DNA of 64,000 nucleotides from [Mycobacterium] nativiensis (lineage in GTDB: Bacteria > Actinomycetota > Actinomycetes > Mycobacteriales > Mycobacteriaceae). Positions 21,518 to 31,184 of the stretch are shown piece after piece. The position numbers and the translations under genes were made by a program. The stretch lies in the NCBI RefSeq assembly GCF_020172685.1, contig NZ_CP083986.1, forward strand, positions 3,174,895-3,238,894, in the 5' to 3' direction. How positions within the stretch are numbered: the stretch's first letter is position 1; each line of letters opens with the position of its first letter. The notes beneath the pieces are model-generated. The model was not told the origin of the DNA and searched no databases. It saw only the letters and a program-made list of their open reading frames with translations.

Positions 21518-22735
21518 TTAAACCCCAAATCCCGCGACAGCGCCGATAACGACGATTGCGGGAGGTCGGATGCCCTCCGCGCGGATCTTCTCGGGCGCGT
21601 CGGCCAGGGTCGCCCGCAGCGTGTGCTGGGCGGGCGTGGTGCCGTGCTGGACCACCAGCACCGGCGTATCCGCAGGTCGGCCGCCTTTTTGCAGAACCGC
21701 GCAGAACTGTTCGATACGTTCGATCGCCATCAGCAGCACGATGGTGCCGCGCATAGCGGCGAGCGCATCCCAATTGACTAACGATTCGGGGTCATCGGGC
21801 GCGATGTGCCCGCTGACCACCACGAACTCGTGGTTCACCGCCCGGTGCGTGACCGGAACCCCGGCCTGGGCCGGCACCGCTATGGCACTGGTCACACCGG
21901 GCACCACCGTCACCGGGATTCCGGCGTCGGCGCAGGCCAGTACCTCTTCGTAGCCCCGGGCGAACACGAACGGATCGCCGCCTTTGAGCCGCACCACGAA
22001 CTTGCCCGCCCGGGCGCGGTCGATCATCAGCGCATTGATGGCGTCCTGGGCCATCGCCCGCCCGTAGGGGATCTTGGCGGCGTCGATGACTTCGACGTGC
22101 GGGGCCAGTTCGGCGAGCAGTTCGGGTGGCGCGAGCCGGTCGGCCACCACGACGTCGGCGTGCGCGAGCATGCGGCGGCCGCGCACCGTGATCAGTTCCG
22201 GGTCACCGGGCCCGCCGCCCACCAGGGCCACCCCGCCGCGCACCACATCGGAGGTCGCCCCTGCTTCCAAGGTGATTGTGCCGTCCTGGAGTGCTTCCCG
22301 GATGGCCGAGCGGATCGCCGCCGACCGGTTGTGCTCGCCACCGGCGAGGACTCCGACCGACAGGCCGGCGTAGCCGAAGGTCGCCGGGGTGACCGCGGAC
22401 CCTTCGACGGCGAGGTCGGCACGCACACAGAAGATCTGGCGCCGATCCGCTTCGGCGACGACGGCGGCGTTGACATCCGAGTCGTCGGTGGCCGCGATGG
22501 CATACCAGGCATCGGCGAGATCCCCGTCGCGGTAGGCCCGCGACACCAGCGTGATGCCGGGCTGGCGCTCCCCCAGCGCCTCGACCGCCGGCGTCGCGCT
22601 CGGCGCGATCACGATCACCTGAGCTCCGCTGTCCACCAGCAGCGGCAGCCGGCGTTGCGCGACGCTGCCCGCACCGACCACGACAACCTTGCGGCCCGCC
22701 AGCCGCAATCCGACCAGGTAAGGGTTCTCGATCAC
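21518..22735 (-). CDS. cysG: Siroheme synthase CysG-like (precorrin-2 dehydrogenase plus uroporphyrinogen-III methyltransferase)
   Basis: 405-residue fusion that makes siroheme, the cofactor of sulfite and nitrite reductases, or precorrin-2 for cobalamin. Residues 1-150 form the NAD-dependent dehydrogenase/ferrochelatase part (GRKVVVVGAGSVAQRRLP near 14-31). The rest is the SAM-dependent SUMT domain (VALVGGGPGDPELITVRG, VVRLKGGDPFVFARGYEE, VPGVTSAIAVPAQAGVPVTHR). The domain order matches the M. tuberculosis gene. In that species cobB and cobO follow directly; here they are absent and mqo is the neighbour, separated by 20 bases. Confidence 0.93.
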   Translation of the reverse strand: MIENPYLVGLRLAGRKVVVVGAGSVAQRRLPLLVDSGAQVIVIAPSATPAVEALGERQPGITLVSRAYRDGDLADAWYAIAATDDSDVNAAVVAEADRRQIFCVRADLAVEGSAVTPATFGYAGLSVGVLAGGEHNRSAAIRSAIREALQDGTITLEAGATSDVVRGGVALVGGGPGDPELITVRGRRMLAHADVVVADRLAPPELLAELAPHVEVIDAAKIPYGRAMAQDAINALMIDRARAGKFVVRLKGGDPFVFARGYEEVLACADAGIPVTVVPGVTSAIAVPAQAGVPVTHRAVNHEFVVVSGHIAPDDPESLVNWDALAAMRGTIVLLMAIERIEQFCAVLQKGGRPADTPVLVVQHGTTPAQHTLRATLADAPEKIRAEGIRPPAIVVIGAVAGFGV

Positions 22736-22755
22736 CCGATAACTCTAGTGGCCCA

Positions 22756-24216
22756 TCAGCTGAGTTGGAGCTGCCGGTTGCCCCACTCCCACACCTGCGC
22801 GAACAGGGCGGGTTCGTCGGACAGCCGGATGCCCAGCGACGGCACCATCTCTCGCAGTGTCGGCATCCAGTCCGCGAGCCGGCCCGGGAAGCAGCGCGCC
22901 AGGACCTCCAGCATGGCCGGTACCGCGGTCGACGCCCCGGGCGAAGCGCCGAGCAGCCCGGCCATGCTGCCGTCGGTGGCACTCACGATCGTGGTCTCGA
23001 ATTCCAGACGCCCATTGCGGATCACCTGCACTCGCTGACCGGCCCGGATCGCCGACCAGTCCCGATCGAGCGCGTCCGGTATGAACTCCCGAAGCTCGTC
23101 GACGCGGGCCGAATGTGTGCGCCGCAGTTGCCCGATCAGATAGCCGACAAGTTCCCGCTCACCCATCCCGGCGCCCAGCATCGACATCACATTGTCGAGG
23201 CGGACCGATCTCGGCAGGTCCATCGCACGGCCATGCTTGAGGAATTTCGGGGACCAGCCGGCGAACGGGCCGAACAGCAGCCATGACGCCCCGTCGACCA
23301 CGCGGGCGTCCAGGTGCGGCGCGGTGGTCGAGGGAGCACCCGGCGCCGGCGCGCCGTAGACCTTGGCGCGGTGCCGGCTGGTGACCTCCGGGTCCCCGCA
23401 GCGTAGGAATCTGCCGCCGATCGGGAATCCGCCGAACCCCCGCGCTTCGCCGATGCCGGATTTCTGCAGCAACCCCAGGGTGCCTCCCCCGGCGCCGAGA
23501 AAGACGAATTTGGCGTTGAGTCTTCGCCTTTGGCCGGTGCGGCGGTTCCGCAGGTCCAGTGTCCAGCCGCCCCCGGGCTCCCGGGACAGGGTGCGCACCT
23601 CGTGGTCGAACAGCACCGTGGTGCCATGCCGTACGCCGTAGCCGATCAGTTGCCTCGTCAGTGCCCCGAAGTCGACGTCTGTCCCGTCCGGCGCCCAGTC
23701 CAGGGCCACCGGGAGATCGGGGTTTCGGCCGGCTGCCATCAGCGGCAGCCGGGCGGCGAATTCGGCGAAGTCGGTGATGAACTCCGCGCCGCCGAACAGC
23801 GGGTGATCGGCCAGCGCGTGGTGGCGGCGTCGCAGATAGTCCACGCCGTCGACGCCGTGCACGAAGCTCACGTGTGGGATCGGGTTCACGAAGTCTCGTG
23901 GTTGCCCCAGCAGGCCGTCCTGCACCGCATACGCCCAGAACTGGCGGGTCACCTGGAACTGTTCGTTGACGCGCACCGCCTTGGCGATATCGATCGAACC
24001 GTCGGGTTTCTGCGGCGTGTAGAACAGCTCGCACAGGCCGGCGTGCCCGGTGCCGGCGTTGTTCCACGGACCGCTGCTTTCTCCCGCCGCGGCGCCGGAT
24101 CGCTCGATGACGGTGATCGTGGCGTCCGGTTCCAGCCGGCGCAGGATGGCCCCCAGGGTGGCGCTCATGATGCCCGCGCCGACCAGTGCGATATCGGTGG
24201 TGGCGGGGGTCGGCAC
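22756..24216 (-). CDS. mqo: Malate:quinone oxidoreductase
   Basis: 486-residue FAD enzyme on the cytoplasmic face of the membrane that oxidises malate to oxaloacetate and passes electrons to menaquinone. The N-terminal Rossmann motif is [16 protein letters not shown]. Family blocks are [21 protein letters not shown] near residue 48, PHVSFVHG near 114 and the C-terminal [20 protein letters not shown]. It is full length and intact. It is divergent from mtr with a 70-base shared regulatory gap. It lies downstream of nothing else on its own strand, so it has its own promoter and probably reads into cysG. Confidence 0.95.
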   Translation of the reverse strand: MPTPATTDIALVGAGIMSATLGAILRRLEPDATITVIERSGAAAGESSGPWNNAGTGHAGLCELFYTPQKPDGSIDIAKAVRVNEQFQVTRQFWAYAVQDGLLGQPRDFVNPIPHVSFVHGVDGVDYLRRRHHALADHPLFGGAEFITDFAEFAARLPLMAAGRNPDLPVALDWAPDGTDVDFGALTRQLIGYGVRHGTTVLFDHEVRTLSREPGGGWTLDLRNRRTGQRRRLNAKFVFLGAGGGTLGLLQKSGIGEARGFGGFPIGGRFLRCGDPEVTSRHRAKVYGAPAPGAPSTTAPHLDARVVDGASWLLFGPFAGWSPKFLKHGRAMDLPRSVRLDNVMSMLGAGMGERELVGYLIGQLRRTHSARVDELREFIPDALDRDWSAIRAGQRVQVIRNGRLEFETTIVSATDGSMAGLLGASPGASTAVPAMLEVLARCFPGRLADWMPTLREMVPSLGIRLSDEPALFAQVWEWGNRQLQLS

Positions 24217-24286
24217 AGAACTCAGGCTAATCGGCGCACACCCTTTAGGCTGGCCAAGACGGCGGGCGCGGCGAGGAGAAGCTTCA

Positions 24287-25666
24287 GTGGAAACCTACGA
24301 TCTTGCGATCATCGGAACCGGTTCGGGCAACAGCATTCTCGACGAGCGCTACGCCGACAAGCGAGTGGCGATCTGTGAGCAGGGAACCTTCGGCGGCACC
24401 TGTCTGAACGTCGGGTGCATCCCGACGAAGATGTTCGTCTATGCCGCCGAGGTGGCGCAGACGGTGACCCACGCGGCCCGCTACGGCGTGGATGCCCGCC
24501 TCGAGCGGGTCCGCTGGTCCGACATCGTCGCTCGGGTCTTCGGCCGGATCGATCCGATCGCCGCCGGCGGCGAGGAGTACCGCCGCGGCCTGCCGAACAT
24601 CGACGTGTACGCGGCACACACCCGATTCGGGCCGGTCGCCGCCGACGGTACGTACCTGCTGCGCACCGAAGCCGGTGACGAGTTCACCGCCGAGCAGGTG
24701 GTGATCGCCGCCGGGGCCCGCGCCACCGTCCCGGCCGCGATCGCCGACAGCGGTGTGCGCTTCCACACCAGCGACGATGTGATGCGCATCGCCGAGCTGC
24801 CCGAGTCCATGGTGATCGTCGGCGGTGGATTCGTGGCGGCGGAGTTCGCCCACGTGTTCTCGGCGTTCGGTGTCCGGGTCACCGTGGTGGTCCGGGGCGA
24901 GACGATGCTGCGTCATTGTGATGAGACCGTCGCGCAGCGCTACACCCGGATCGCTGCCGGAAAGTGGGATGTGCGGACGCACCGCACCGTGGCCGGCGCC
25001 CGCAATGTCGGCACGGGCGTCGAGTTGCGGCTCGACGACGGATCGCTGGTGCATGCCGACGCGCTGCTGGTGGCCACCGGGAGGGTGCCCAACGGTGATC
25101 TGCTCGACGCCGGTCAGGCCGGCATCACGGTGACAAGCGGCCGGGTGGTGGTCGACAAGTACCAACGGACCAGTGCGCGCGGGGTTTTCGCGCTCGGTGA
25201 CGTCTCCTCCCCCTACGAGCTCAAGCACGTCGCCAATCACGAAGCCCGGGTGGTGCAGCACAACCTGCTGTGCGGCTGGGACGACACCGCCTCGATGCGG
25301 GTCACCGATCACCGCTTCGTGCCGTTCGCGGTGTTCACCGATCCGCAGATCGCCACCGTCGGACTGACCGAGACGCAGGCCATTGCACAGGGATTCGACA
25401 TATCGGTGAAGATTCAGGACTACGGCGACGTCGCCTACGGCTGGGCCATGGAGGACACCACCGGGTTCACCAAACTGATCGCCGAACGCGGCAGCGGACG
25501 ACTGCTGGGTGCTCACATCATGGGCTACCAGGCGTCGTCACTCATCCAGCCCTTGATCCAGGCGATGAGCTTCGGGTTGACGGCGCCGGAGATGGCGCGC
25601 GGTCAATACTGGATCCACCCGGCTCTGCCGGAGGTTGTCGAGAACGCGCTGCTGGGCCTGGACTGA
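24287..25666 (+). CDS. mtr: Mycothione reductase
   Basis: 459-residue flavoprotein disulfide reductase that reduces mycothione disulfide with NADPH, keeping mycothiol reduced. It has the FAD motif AIIGTGSGN at residues 8-16, the redox-active CxxxxC (GTCLNVGC, C39 and C44), a central NADPH-binding domain ([16 protein letters not shown]) and the C-terminal catalytic HPALPEVVE with the His-Glu pair. GTGSGN instead of GxGxxG is typical of mycothione reductases. The GTG at 24287 is preceded by GAGGAGAAG. Its presence supports an actinobacterial host, since only these bacteria make mycothiol. Confidence 0.95.
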   Translation: METYDLAIIGTGSGNSILDERYADKRVAICEQGTFGGTCLNVGCIPTKMFVYAAEVAQTVTHAARYGVDARLERVRWSDIVARVFGRIDPIAAGGEEYRRGLPNIDVYAAHTRFGPVAADGTYLLRTEAGDEFTAEQVVIAAGARATVPAAIADSGVRFHTSDDVMRIAELPESMVIVGGGFVAAEFAHVFSAFGVRVTVVVRGETMLRHCDETVAQRYTRIAAGKWDVRTHRTVAGARNVGTGVELRLDDGSLVHADALLVATGRVPNGDLLDAGQAGITVTSGRVVVDKYQRTSARGVFALGDVSSPYELKHVANHEARVVQHNLLCGWDDTASMRVTDHRFVPFAVFTDPQIATVGLTETQAIAQGFDISVKIQDYGDVAYGWAMEDTTGFTKLIAERGSGRLLGAHIMGYQASSLIQPLIQAMSFGLTAPEMARGQYWIHPALPEVVENALLGLD

Positions 25667-25689
25667 GTCCGGACGCGGAAGGGAGCCCC

Positions 25690-27486
25690 ATGAAGTCAAC
25701 CCTGCTGTCGCGGCAAGACCTGGATTTTCTGCTGTTCGACTGGCTGCACGTCGATGAGCTGACCCGGCGCGCCCGGTTCGCCGACCACTCTCGGGAGACG
25801 TTCGCTGCCACGCTGGACCTGTGCGAACAGCTGGCGACCCGCTATTTCGCGCCGCACAACAAGAAGAGCGACGCCAATGAGCCCACCTTCGACGGGGTGA
25901 AGGTCACCATCATCGACGAGGTCAAGGAGGCCTTGGCCGCCTGCGCCGAGGCCGAGCTGATCGGCATGGCGATGGACTACAGCCTCGGCGGGTCGCAACT
26001 GCCGGCAACGGTCGCACAGGCGGGTTTCGCCTGGCTGTTCGCCGCCAACGTCAGCACCGCCGGCTACCCGATGCTGACCATGGCCAATGCGAACCTGGTG
26101 GCCAAGTTCGGCAGTCCCGAACAGATTGAGGCCTTCGTCAAACCGATGATCGCCGGCCGCTTCGCCGGGACGATGTGTCTGTCGGAGACCCAGGCCGGAT
26201 CCTCGCTGGCCGACATCACCACCCGCGCCGAACCGCGCGCCGACGGCACCTACCGGTTGTTCGGATCGAAGATGTGGATCTCCGGTGGCGATCACGAACT
26301 GACCGACAACATCGTGCATCTGGTGCTGGCCAAGATCCCGGGCGGTCCGGCCGGCACCAAGGGCATCTCGCTGTTCGTCGTGCCGAAGTATCTGGTGGAG
26401 TCCGACGGCGTGCTCGGTGAGCGCAACGACGTGGTGCTGGCCGGGCTCAACCACAAGATGGGCTACCGCGGCATCACCAACACCGTGCTCAACTTCGGCG
26501 AGGGCGGCTATCGGCCGGGCGGCGAGCCGGGCGCGGTCGGCTATCTGGTTGGCGAGGCCCACCGCGGGTTGAACTACATGTTCCACATGATGAACGAAGC
26601 CCGGCTGGGAGTGGGCATGGGCGCTATCGCGTTGGGCTACACCGGCTATCTGAAGTCGCTGGACTACGCCCGCAGCCGACCGCAGGGCCGGCCGGCGACA
26701 ACGAAAGACCCAGCGACACCGCAGGTCCCGATCATCGAGCACGCGGACGTCAAACGGATGCTGCTGGCGCAGAAGTCCTACGTCGAGGGGGCGCTGGCGT
26801 TGGCGCTGTACTGCGCGCGACTGGTCGACATCGCGCACACCGCCGAGTCCGACGCCGAAGGCGACCACGCCACCGCGCTGCTGGACATCCTCACCCCGAT
26901 CGCCAAGAGTTGGCCCTCGCAGTGGTGCCTGGCCGCCAACGACCTGGCGATCCAGGTGCACGGTGGCTATGGCTACACCCGCGAGTACGACGTCGAACAG
27001 CATTACCGGGACAACCGGCTCAACCCGATCCATGAGGGCACCCACGGCATCCAGAGCCTGGACCTGTTGGGCCGCAAGGTGGTCCAGCGCGACGGGGCCA
27101 GCCTGGTGGCGCTGCATAGCGCGATGACGGACAGCATCGCCGCAGCGCAGCGGGCCGGCGGCGAATCGGCTCAGGTCGCGACGCAACTCGATGCCGTGGT
27201 CCAGCGACTGGTCGCGGTCACCGCGGGGATGTTCGCTTCCGGGGATATCGATGCCGCGCTGGCCAACAGCGCCATCTACCTGGAGGCCTTCGGCCACATG
27301 GTGATCGCCTGGATGTGGCTGGAACAGCTGTTGGCCGTGGCGGGGCGCACCGGGGACTTCTACGACGGCAAGCGCCAGGCGGCACGGTATTTCTTCCGCT
27401 ACGAGCTGCCCAAGACCGGCCCGCAGCTCGACCTGCTGGAGAGCCTGGACCGCACGACGATGGAGATGCAGCCCGACTGGTTCTGA
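25690..27486 (+). CDS. Acyl-CoA dehydrogenase (long form with C-terminal extension)
   Basis: 598-residue FAD-dependent acyl-CoA dehydrogenase. FAD/substrate motifs: MCLSETQAGSSLADITT near residue 160, LFGSKMWISGGDH near 195, and IQVHGGYGYTREYDVEQHYRD near 420. The catalytic base is probably the glutamate in NPIHEGTHGIQSLDLLGRK, the position used by this class. About 140 residues past the core form the extra C-terminal domain found in AcdA/DmdC-like members that act on long or unusual acyl-CoAs. AAGGGAGC precedes the ATG. The mtr stop lies 23 bases upstream. The substrate is not predictable. Confidence 0.88.
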   Translation: MKSTLLSRQDLDFLLFDWLHVDELTRRARFADHSRETFAATLDLCEQLATRYFAPHNKKSDANEPTFDGVKVTIIDEVKEALAACAEAELIGMAMDYSLGGSQLPATVAQAGFAWLFAANVSTAGYPMLTMANANLVAKFGSPEQIEAFVKPMIAGRFAGTMCLSETQAGSSLADITTRAEPRADGTYRLFGSKMWISGGDHELTDNIVHLVLAKIPGGPAGTKGISLFVVPKYLVESDGVLGERNDVVLAGLNHKMGYRGITNTVLNFGEGGYRPGGEPGAVGYLVGEAHRGLNYMFHMMNEARLGVGMGAIALGYTGYLKSLDYARSRPQGRPATTKDPATPQVPIIEHADVKRMLLAQKSYVEGALALALYCARLVDIAHTAESDAEGDHATALLDILTPIAKSWPSQWCLAANDLAIQVHGGYGYTREYDVEQHYRDNRLNPIHEGTHGIQSLDLLGRKVVQRDGASLVALHSAMTDSIAAAQRAGGESAQVATQLDAVVQRLVAVTAGMFASGDIDAALANSAIYLEAFGHMVIAWMWLEQLLAVAGRTGDFYDGKRQAARYFFRYELPKTGPQLDLLESLDRTTMEMQPDWF

Positions 27487-27576
27487 CCGCGAGATGTCGG
27501 TACCGGTCGCTACAGTCGCGACCATGCCCGTCCACGAGCCCTGCCACTACGCCACTCACGCTGCGGTCCGGGGACG

Positions 27577-28665
27577 ATGAACTCATTCCTACTGCTCATA
27601 ACCCTGATCCTCGCCTACGTCATGGTTAAGCGAAGGGCTGATCAACCAACACCCGCCGATCGAGTAGCAAAGGCAGATATCGACCGTGCCGCTGATAACC
27701 AACAGGGCGGATCAAGCTGGCACACCAAAGCCATGCCCTGGCTCATATTTTTCGGTTGCGCATCAATCTTTGGCTTAGAGGTGTCTGCCGCCATCGTGGC
27801 GGCGGTGTACGCGGTGAGGCTAGGTGTGCGTGTGGCCCGCGAGCGCGCAGCACAGCGAGACAGGCTGATTGCGGACGCAATGAAGCAGCACAATCAAGTC
27901 ATGTCCGGTGATGATGCCGGCATCTATGGCAACTACCCTCCGCCGCATCACCCTGGGGTTCCGCAACGTCAACCACCACATCGTGCGATCCCTGATCCAC
28001 TCCAGCGAACCCCGAGACCGGATCCACGTACTCTGAGCCCCGAGGGGCAAGGAAACTCCCTCCTCATGAATGCCGATGTCTTGACAGCTGATTTCGTCGC
28101 AGAGGAATTCAGGTATGTGACCGCTGCCGGCGTGCAACGGCGGGCCGCGTTCCCCGCAAAGGACTTCGTGCCCGGCCTCAGGGACGACACGGTCCCCGGC
28201 CTCAATGACTTGGCGAACCTTCTTGCCTCGGCCCGCGGCTGGGGAGAGGTCGGTGGGCGGGACGAATGGTGGCGCATCACGTTCGATGAACACATGATCG
28301 AGACCGATGACATGGACATCCCGAACACGATCACCTTCGAGCTGACACATAAGAGTCCGCGTACCGATTTCGATGCATACCTGGCGCTACGTGGTGACGA
28401 CCCGACCTTGTGGATCTACGGTCGCGGCCAGAAAGATCAAGGCGAGGAGCAGCTTTCACACGTCAGTAATGCGATGGTCGGCCTACGCCGGATGTGGGAG
28501 TCGATCACATTGTGCATCGGTCAATGCGAGCCAGAGGGGTTCACGGCAGATACGAGCCGCTGGCTCATGCGCGTGACCTACCGAAGGCATGGCGAGAACG
28601 CGTTCGACTTCATCACCCCCTGCCGGTTCGAGAAACCCGAAGCGTGGGAACCGAATTGGGAATGA
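27577..28665 (+). CDS. Hypothetical membrane-anchored protein, low GC
   Basis: 362-residue protein I do not recognise. Two hydrophobic segments are visible at residues about 3-17 (FLLLITLILAYVMV) and 53-83 (around WLIFFGCASIFGLEVSAAIV). A short basic helix follows, then a proline/histidine-rich linker near 120-150. The last 190 residues form a soluble domain rich in aromatic and acidic residues (DEWWRITFDEHMIETDDMDIPNT region). Base composition stands out: two 60-base lines in it are 48% and 57% GC, against 75% for a line in the preceding gene. This suggests recent acquisition. Flanking housekeeping genes give no hint of function. Confidence 0.6.
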   Translation: MNSFLLLITLILAYVMVKRRADQPTPADRVAKADIDRAADNQQGGSSWHTKAMPWLIFFGCASIFGLEVSAAIVAAVYAVRLGVRVARERAAQRDRLIADAMKQHNQVMSGDDAGIYGNYPPPHHPGVPQRQPPHRAIPDPLQRTPRPDPRTLSPEGQGNSLLMNADVLTADFVAEEFRYVTAAGVQRRAAFPAKDFVPGLRDDTVPGLNDLANLLASARGWGEVGGRDEWWRITFDEHMIETDDMDIPNTITFELTHKSPRTDFDAYLALRGDDPTLWIYGRGQKDQGEEQLSHVSNAMVGLRRMWESITLCIGQCEPEGFTADTSRWLMRVTYRRHGENAFDFITPCRFEKPEAWEPNWE

Positions 28666-28691
28666 CCGTGATGTTCTCTTAGCCGCGAGCT

Positions 28692-28726
28692 ACGGCGGCA
28701 TCACCTAGCCGAGCTGATGCCGCCGT
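28692..28726. terminator. Bidirectional hairpin terminator between convergent genes
   Basis: Perfect 12-bp inverted repeat ACGGCGGCATCA/TGATGCCGCCGT with an 11-base loop. It lies between the stop of the low-GC hypothetical gene and the stop of the fatty-acyl-AMP ligase gene, which converge. No U-run is present on either side, as is common in mycobacteria. Confidence 0.7.
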
Positions 28727-28742
28727 CCACACCCGACCGCCG

Positions 28743-30482
28743 TCAGCCGACGAGCTCCAGTCGCTGGAACTGATCCGATCGATAGCAGTCGACACAGGTC
28801 GACCTGCGGATCTTGCCGCTGGTGGTGATCGGCAACGAGCCGGGAGCCACCAGCATCAGATCGGAGACCCGCACCCCGTGCGCGCGTGATACCGCAGCCG
28901 CCACATCCCGCTTCAGGGCCACGACCCGCTGAGCCTGCTCCTCCGCACTGCCCCGCGGCTTGAGTTCGGCGACGACCACCAGTTGCTCGCGGCCGTCCCC
29001 GGTGATCGGGATCGCCGCGACGCGGCCGCCGGTGATCTCCTGCACCGTGGCCTCGATGTCGTCCGGGTAGTGGTTCCGTCCGTCGACGATCAACAGATCC
29101 TTGATACGGCCGACGACCAGCAGCTCGCCGTCGTGAATGACGCCGAGGTCCCCGGTACGCAGCCACGCACTCGCGGGCGTTCCCGGCGAGGGAGCCTCGA
29201 TGCGGCCACCGAAGGTGCGTTCGGTTGCCTCGGGGTTGTGCCAATACCCGCTGGCGACGTTTTCCCCGTGCACCCAGATCTCCCCGACTTGGCCGTCAGG
29301 GTTCTCCAGTCGCGTCTCGGGGTCGACGATGCGCACCGTGCAGGCACGCGGCGCACCGATGCTGACCAGGTCGGCGCCGACGGGCCCGACTTCGGCAGTG
29401 CCGGCCACCAACTTCTCGTAGTCGAGCCGGACGGCCACCGGCCGGTTCGTGCGCGGCGCCGAGGCCACGTAGACCATCGCCTCGGCCAACCCGTAGGACG
29501 GCGCCAGCGCATTGGCCGGCAGGTTGAAGCGGGCGAACCGCTCGTTGAAGCGGCGGATCGTCGCGGCGTGGATGCGCTCACTGCCGGACAGGATGGTGTG
29601 CACGCCCCCGAGGTCGAGCCCGGCCATGTCCTCATCGGCGGTGCGGCGGGCGGCCAGTTCGAACGCGAAGTTCGGCCCGGCGGTGAACGCCGACGAGTTG
29701 GTGGCCAGCTGCTGTATCCAACGGGCCGGCTTCTGCAGGAACGCGATCGGTGTCATCACCACCGAATGCCGGCCCAGCGTGACGGCCCCCATCACGCCGA
29801 GCAGCAGCCCCATGTCGTGGTAGAAGGGCAGCCAGGACACCAGCGTGGTCTCCGGCGGCGGCGCTCCCCCGTCGCCGCCGAAGTAGTCCGCCATCACCTG
29901 CTCGATGTTGGCGAACACGTTGCGGTGCGAAACCATCACACCGCGCGGGGAGCCGGTCGAGCCGGAGGTGTACTGCAGCAGCGCGGTCTTGGTGGTCAGC
30001 GCACCCGCCCGGTCCCAACCGGACGGCGAGTCGAGGTCGAGCAGGTCGACCTCGATGATCGCCGGCGGAGAGCCGCCGACGGCACCGATGCAGGCTGCAA
30101 TGTCGCCGGACACGGCCGAAGTGGTGAGCACGGCGGTCGGAGCGCAGTCCTTGAGCGCCGCGGTGACCCGCTCGTCGCGGCTGCCGAACATCGGTACCGG
30201 CAACGGCACCACGATGCAGCCGGCCTCCATCGCCCCGAAGAACCCGGCGATGTACTCCAGTCCCTGCGGCGCGAGCAGCGCGACCCGGTCCCCGGGCGAA
30301 GCGACCGCAGCCACCTCCACGGCCACCGATTCGGTGCGACCGGCGATCTGCGACCAGGTCAAGGTCTCGGCATAGCCGGCCTGATCCAGGTCGTAGTCGA
30401 CAAAGGTGAACGCCGGCCGGTCGGGCCACTGCTGCGCTCGCTCACGCAACAGGCCCGGAATCGAATGCCCCCAAGACAACAC
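28743..30482 (-). CDS. fadD: Fatty-acyl-AMP ligase (FadD, FAAL type)
   Basis: 579-residue adenylate-forming enzyme. Core motifs are YTSGSTGSPRGVMVSH near residue 173, SWLPFYHDMGLLLG near 217, PSYGLAEAMVYV near 333, WLRTGDLG near 441, and the FAAL-type hinge GRIKDLLIVDGRNHYPDDIE near 458. The A10 lysine is present in SGKIRRS near the end. FAALs make fatty-acyl adenylates for transfer to polyketide synthases or carrier proteins. None of those is encoded nearby. Two cysteines near the C-terminus (CVDC) are unusual. It lies 57 bases downstream of a hydrolase-fold gene on the same strand. Which numbered FadD it corresponds to is unclear. Confidence 0.85.
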   Translation of the reverse strand: MLSWGHSIPGLLRERAQQWPDRPAFTFVDYDLDQAGYAETLTWSQIAGRTESVAVEVAAVASPGDRVALLAPQGLEYIAGFFGAMEAGCIVVPLPVPMFGSRDERVTAALKDCAPTAVLTTSAVSGDIAACIGAVGGSPPAIIEVDLLDLDSPSGWDRAGALTTKTALLQYTSGSTGSPRGVMVSHRNVFANIEQVMADYFGGDGGAPPPETTLVSWLPFYHDMGLLLGVMGAVTLGRHSVVMTPIAFLQKPARWIQQLATNSSAFTAGPNFAFELAARRTADEDMAGLDLGGVHTILSGSERIHAATIRRFNERFARFNLPANALAPSYGLAEAMVYVASAPRTNRPVAVRLDYEKLVAGTAEVGPVGADLVSIGAPRACTVRIVDPETRLENPDGQVGEIWVHGENVASGYWHNPEATERTFGGRIEAPSPGTPASAWLRTGDLGVIHDGELLVVGRIKDLLIVDGRNHYPDDIEATVQEITGGRVAAIPITGDGREQLVVVAELKPRGSAEEQAQRVVALKRDVAAAVSRAHGVRVSDLMLVAPGSLPITTSGKIRRSTCVDCYRSDQFQRLELVG

Positions 30483-30539
30483 GTCAATACCCCCCAGATT
30501 GATTATTCGATTTTCCTGCCGCTCTCCCCCGAGAGCCCC

Positions 30540-31103
30540 TTACCAGGTACTGGCCCGCAACACGATCTCCATCGCGAGCTGCGCGGTGAACTCACTCGCG
30601 CTGCGCCGCCCCGGCAACACCACCAGGCGATGTTCGCCGTAGATGAAGCGCTGGCTGGCTTCGGCCACCGCCGCGGTTGCCCGCGAACTGACCAGAACGG
30701 TGGTGTTGATCTCCACCGGCGGGCATCGTTCGTCACGGATCGCGCCGCTGAGATCCGGCGCCCGCGGATGTCCGCGGTCGAGCACCACCAGGCCGGTGAA
30801 CCGGTCCGGGCGCGTCGCCGCGAGTTCCCATGCGTTGTCCCCGCCGGTTCGGTCGCCGACCAGCACGCCGCACTGCACGCCCAACGAGTCGAGGATGCCC
30901 ACCACGGACTTGGGTGTCAGCCGCGGGTCGGCGCCGATCACGATGGTTCGCAGCGACGCGGTGTGCAGTCGCTGGCAGACCGCGTCGTAGGCGGTCAGCG
31001 GATGCTGCGCGGCTGCGAGCACGACAACGACGGGCCCGTTCTCCGGGCCGTTCACATCGACCGGGATCGGAAACCCGTCGATGGTCATCATCGTGCCAGG
31101 CAT
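30540..31103 (-). CDS. Alpha/beta-hydrolase-fold protein without an obvious nucleophile
   Basis: 187 residues with an alpha/beta-hydrolase-like pattern: strand VVVVLAAAQHPLTAYD near residue 26, TIVIGADPRL, then the elbow GVLVGDRTGGDNAWELAATRPDRF near 79, and strand GLVVLDRGHPR. At the nucleophile elbow the expected G-x-S-x-G reads G-D-R-T-G, so the serine is replaced by arginine. The protein is also shorter than a typical esterase. It may be a non-catalytic binding protein. The ATG at 31103 is used; ATGs at 31091 and 31088 are alternatives and no start has a strong ribosome-binding site. It lies between mapB and the FAAL gene. Confidence 0.6.
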   Translation of the reverse strand: MPGTMMTIDGFPIPVDVNGPENGPVVVVLAAAQHPLTAYDAVCQRLHTASLRTIVIGADPRLTPKSVVGILDSLGVQCGVLVGDRTGGDNAWELAATRPDRFTGLVVLDRGHPRAPDLSGAIRDERCPPVEINTTVLVSSRATAAVAEASQRFIYGEHRLVVLPGRRSASEFTAQLAMEIVLRASTW

Positions 31104-31184
31104 TTGCGCAAGGCTACAGTCAGCAAGGCCTCATCGGGGCTATTTTGGCGGCCCTTCAGCGGCTGTTCAGCCAACGTCCGAAAA

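Noticed and set aside
27505..27523. Short inverted repeat GGTCGC/GCGACC after the acyl-CoA dehydrogenase gene
   Set aside because: Six-base arms are expected by chance at this GC content; no other terminator feature supports it.
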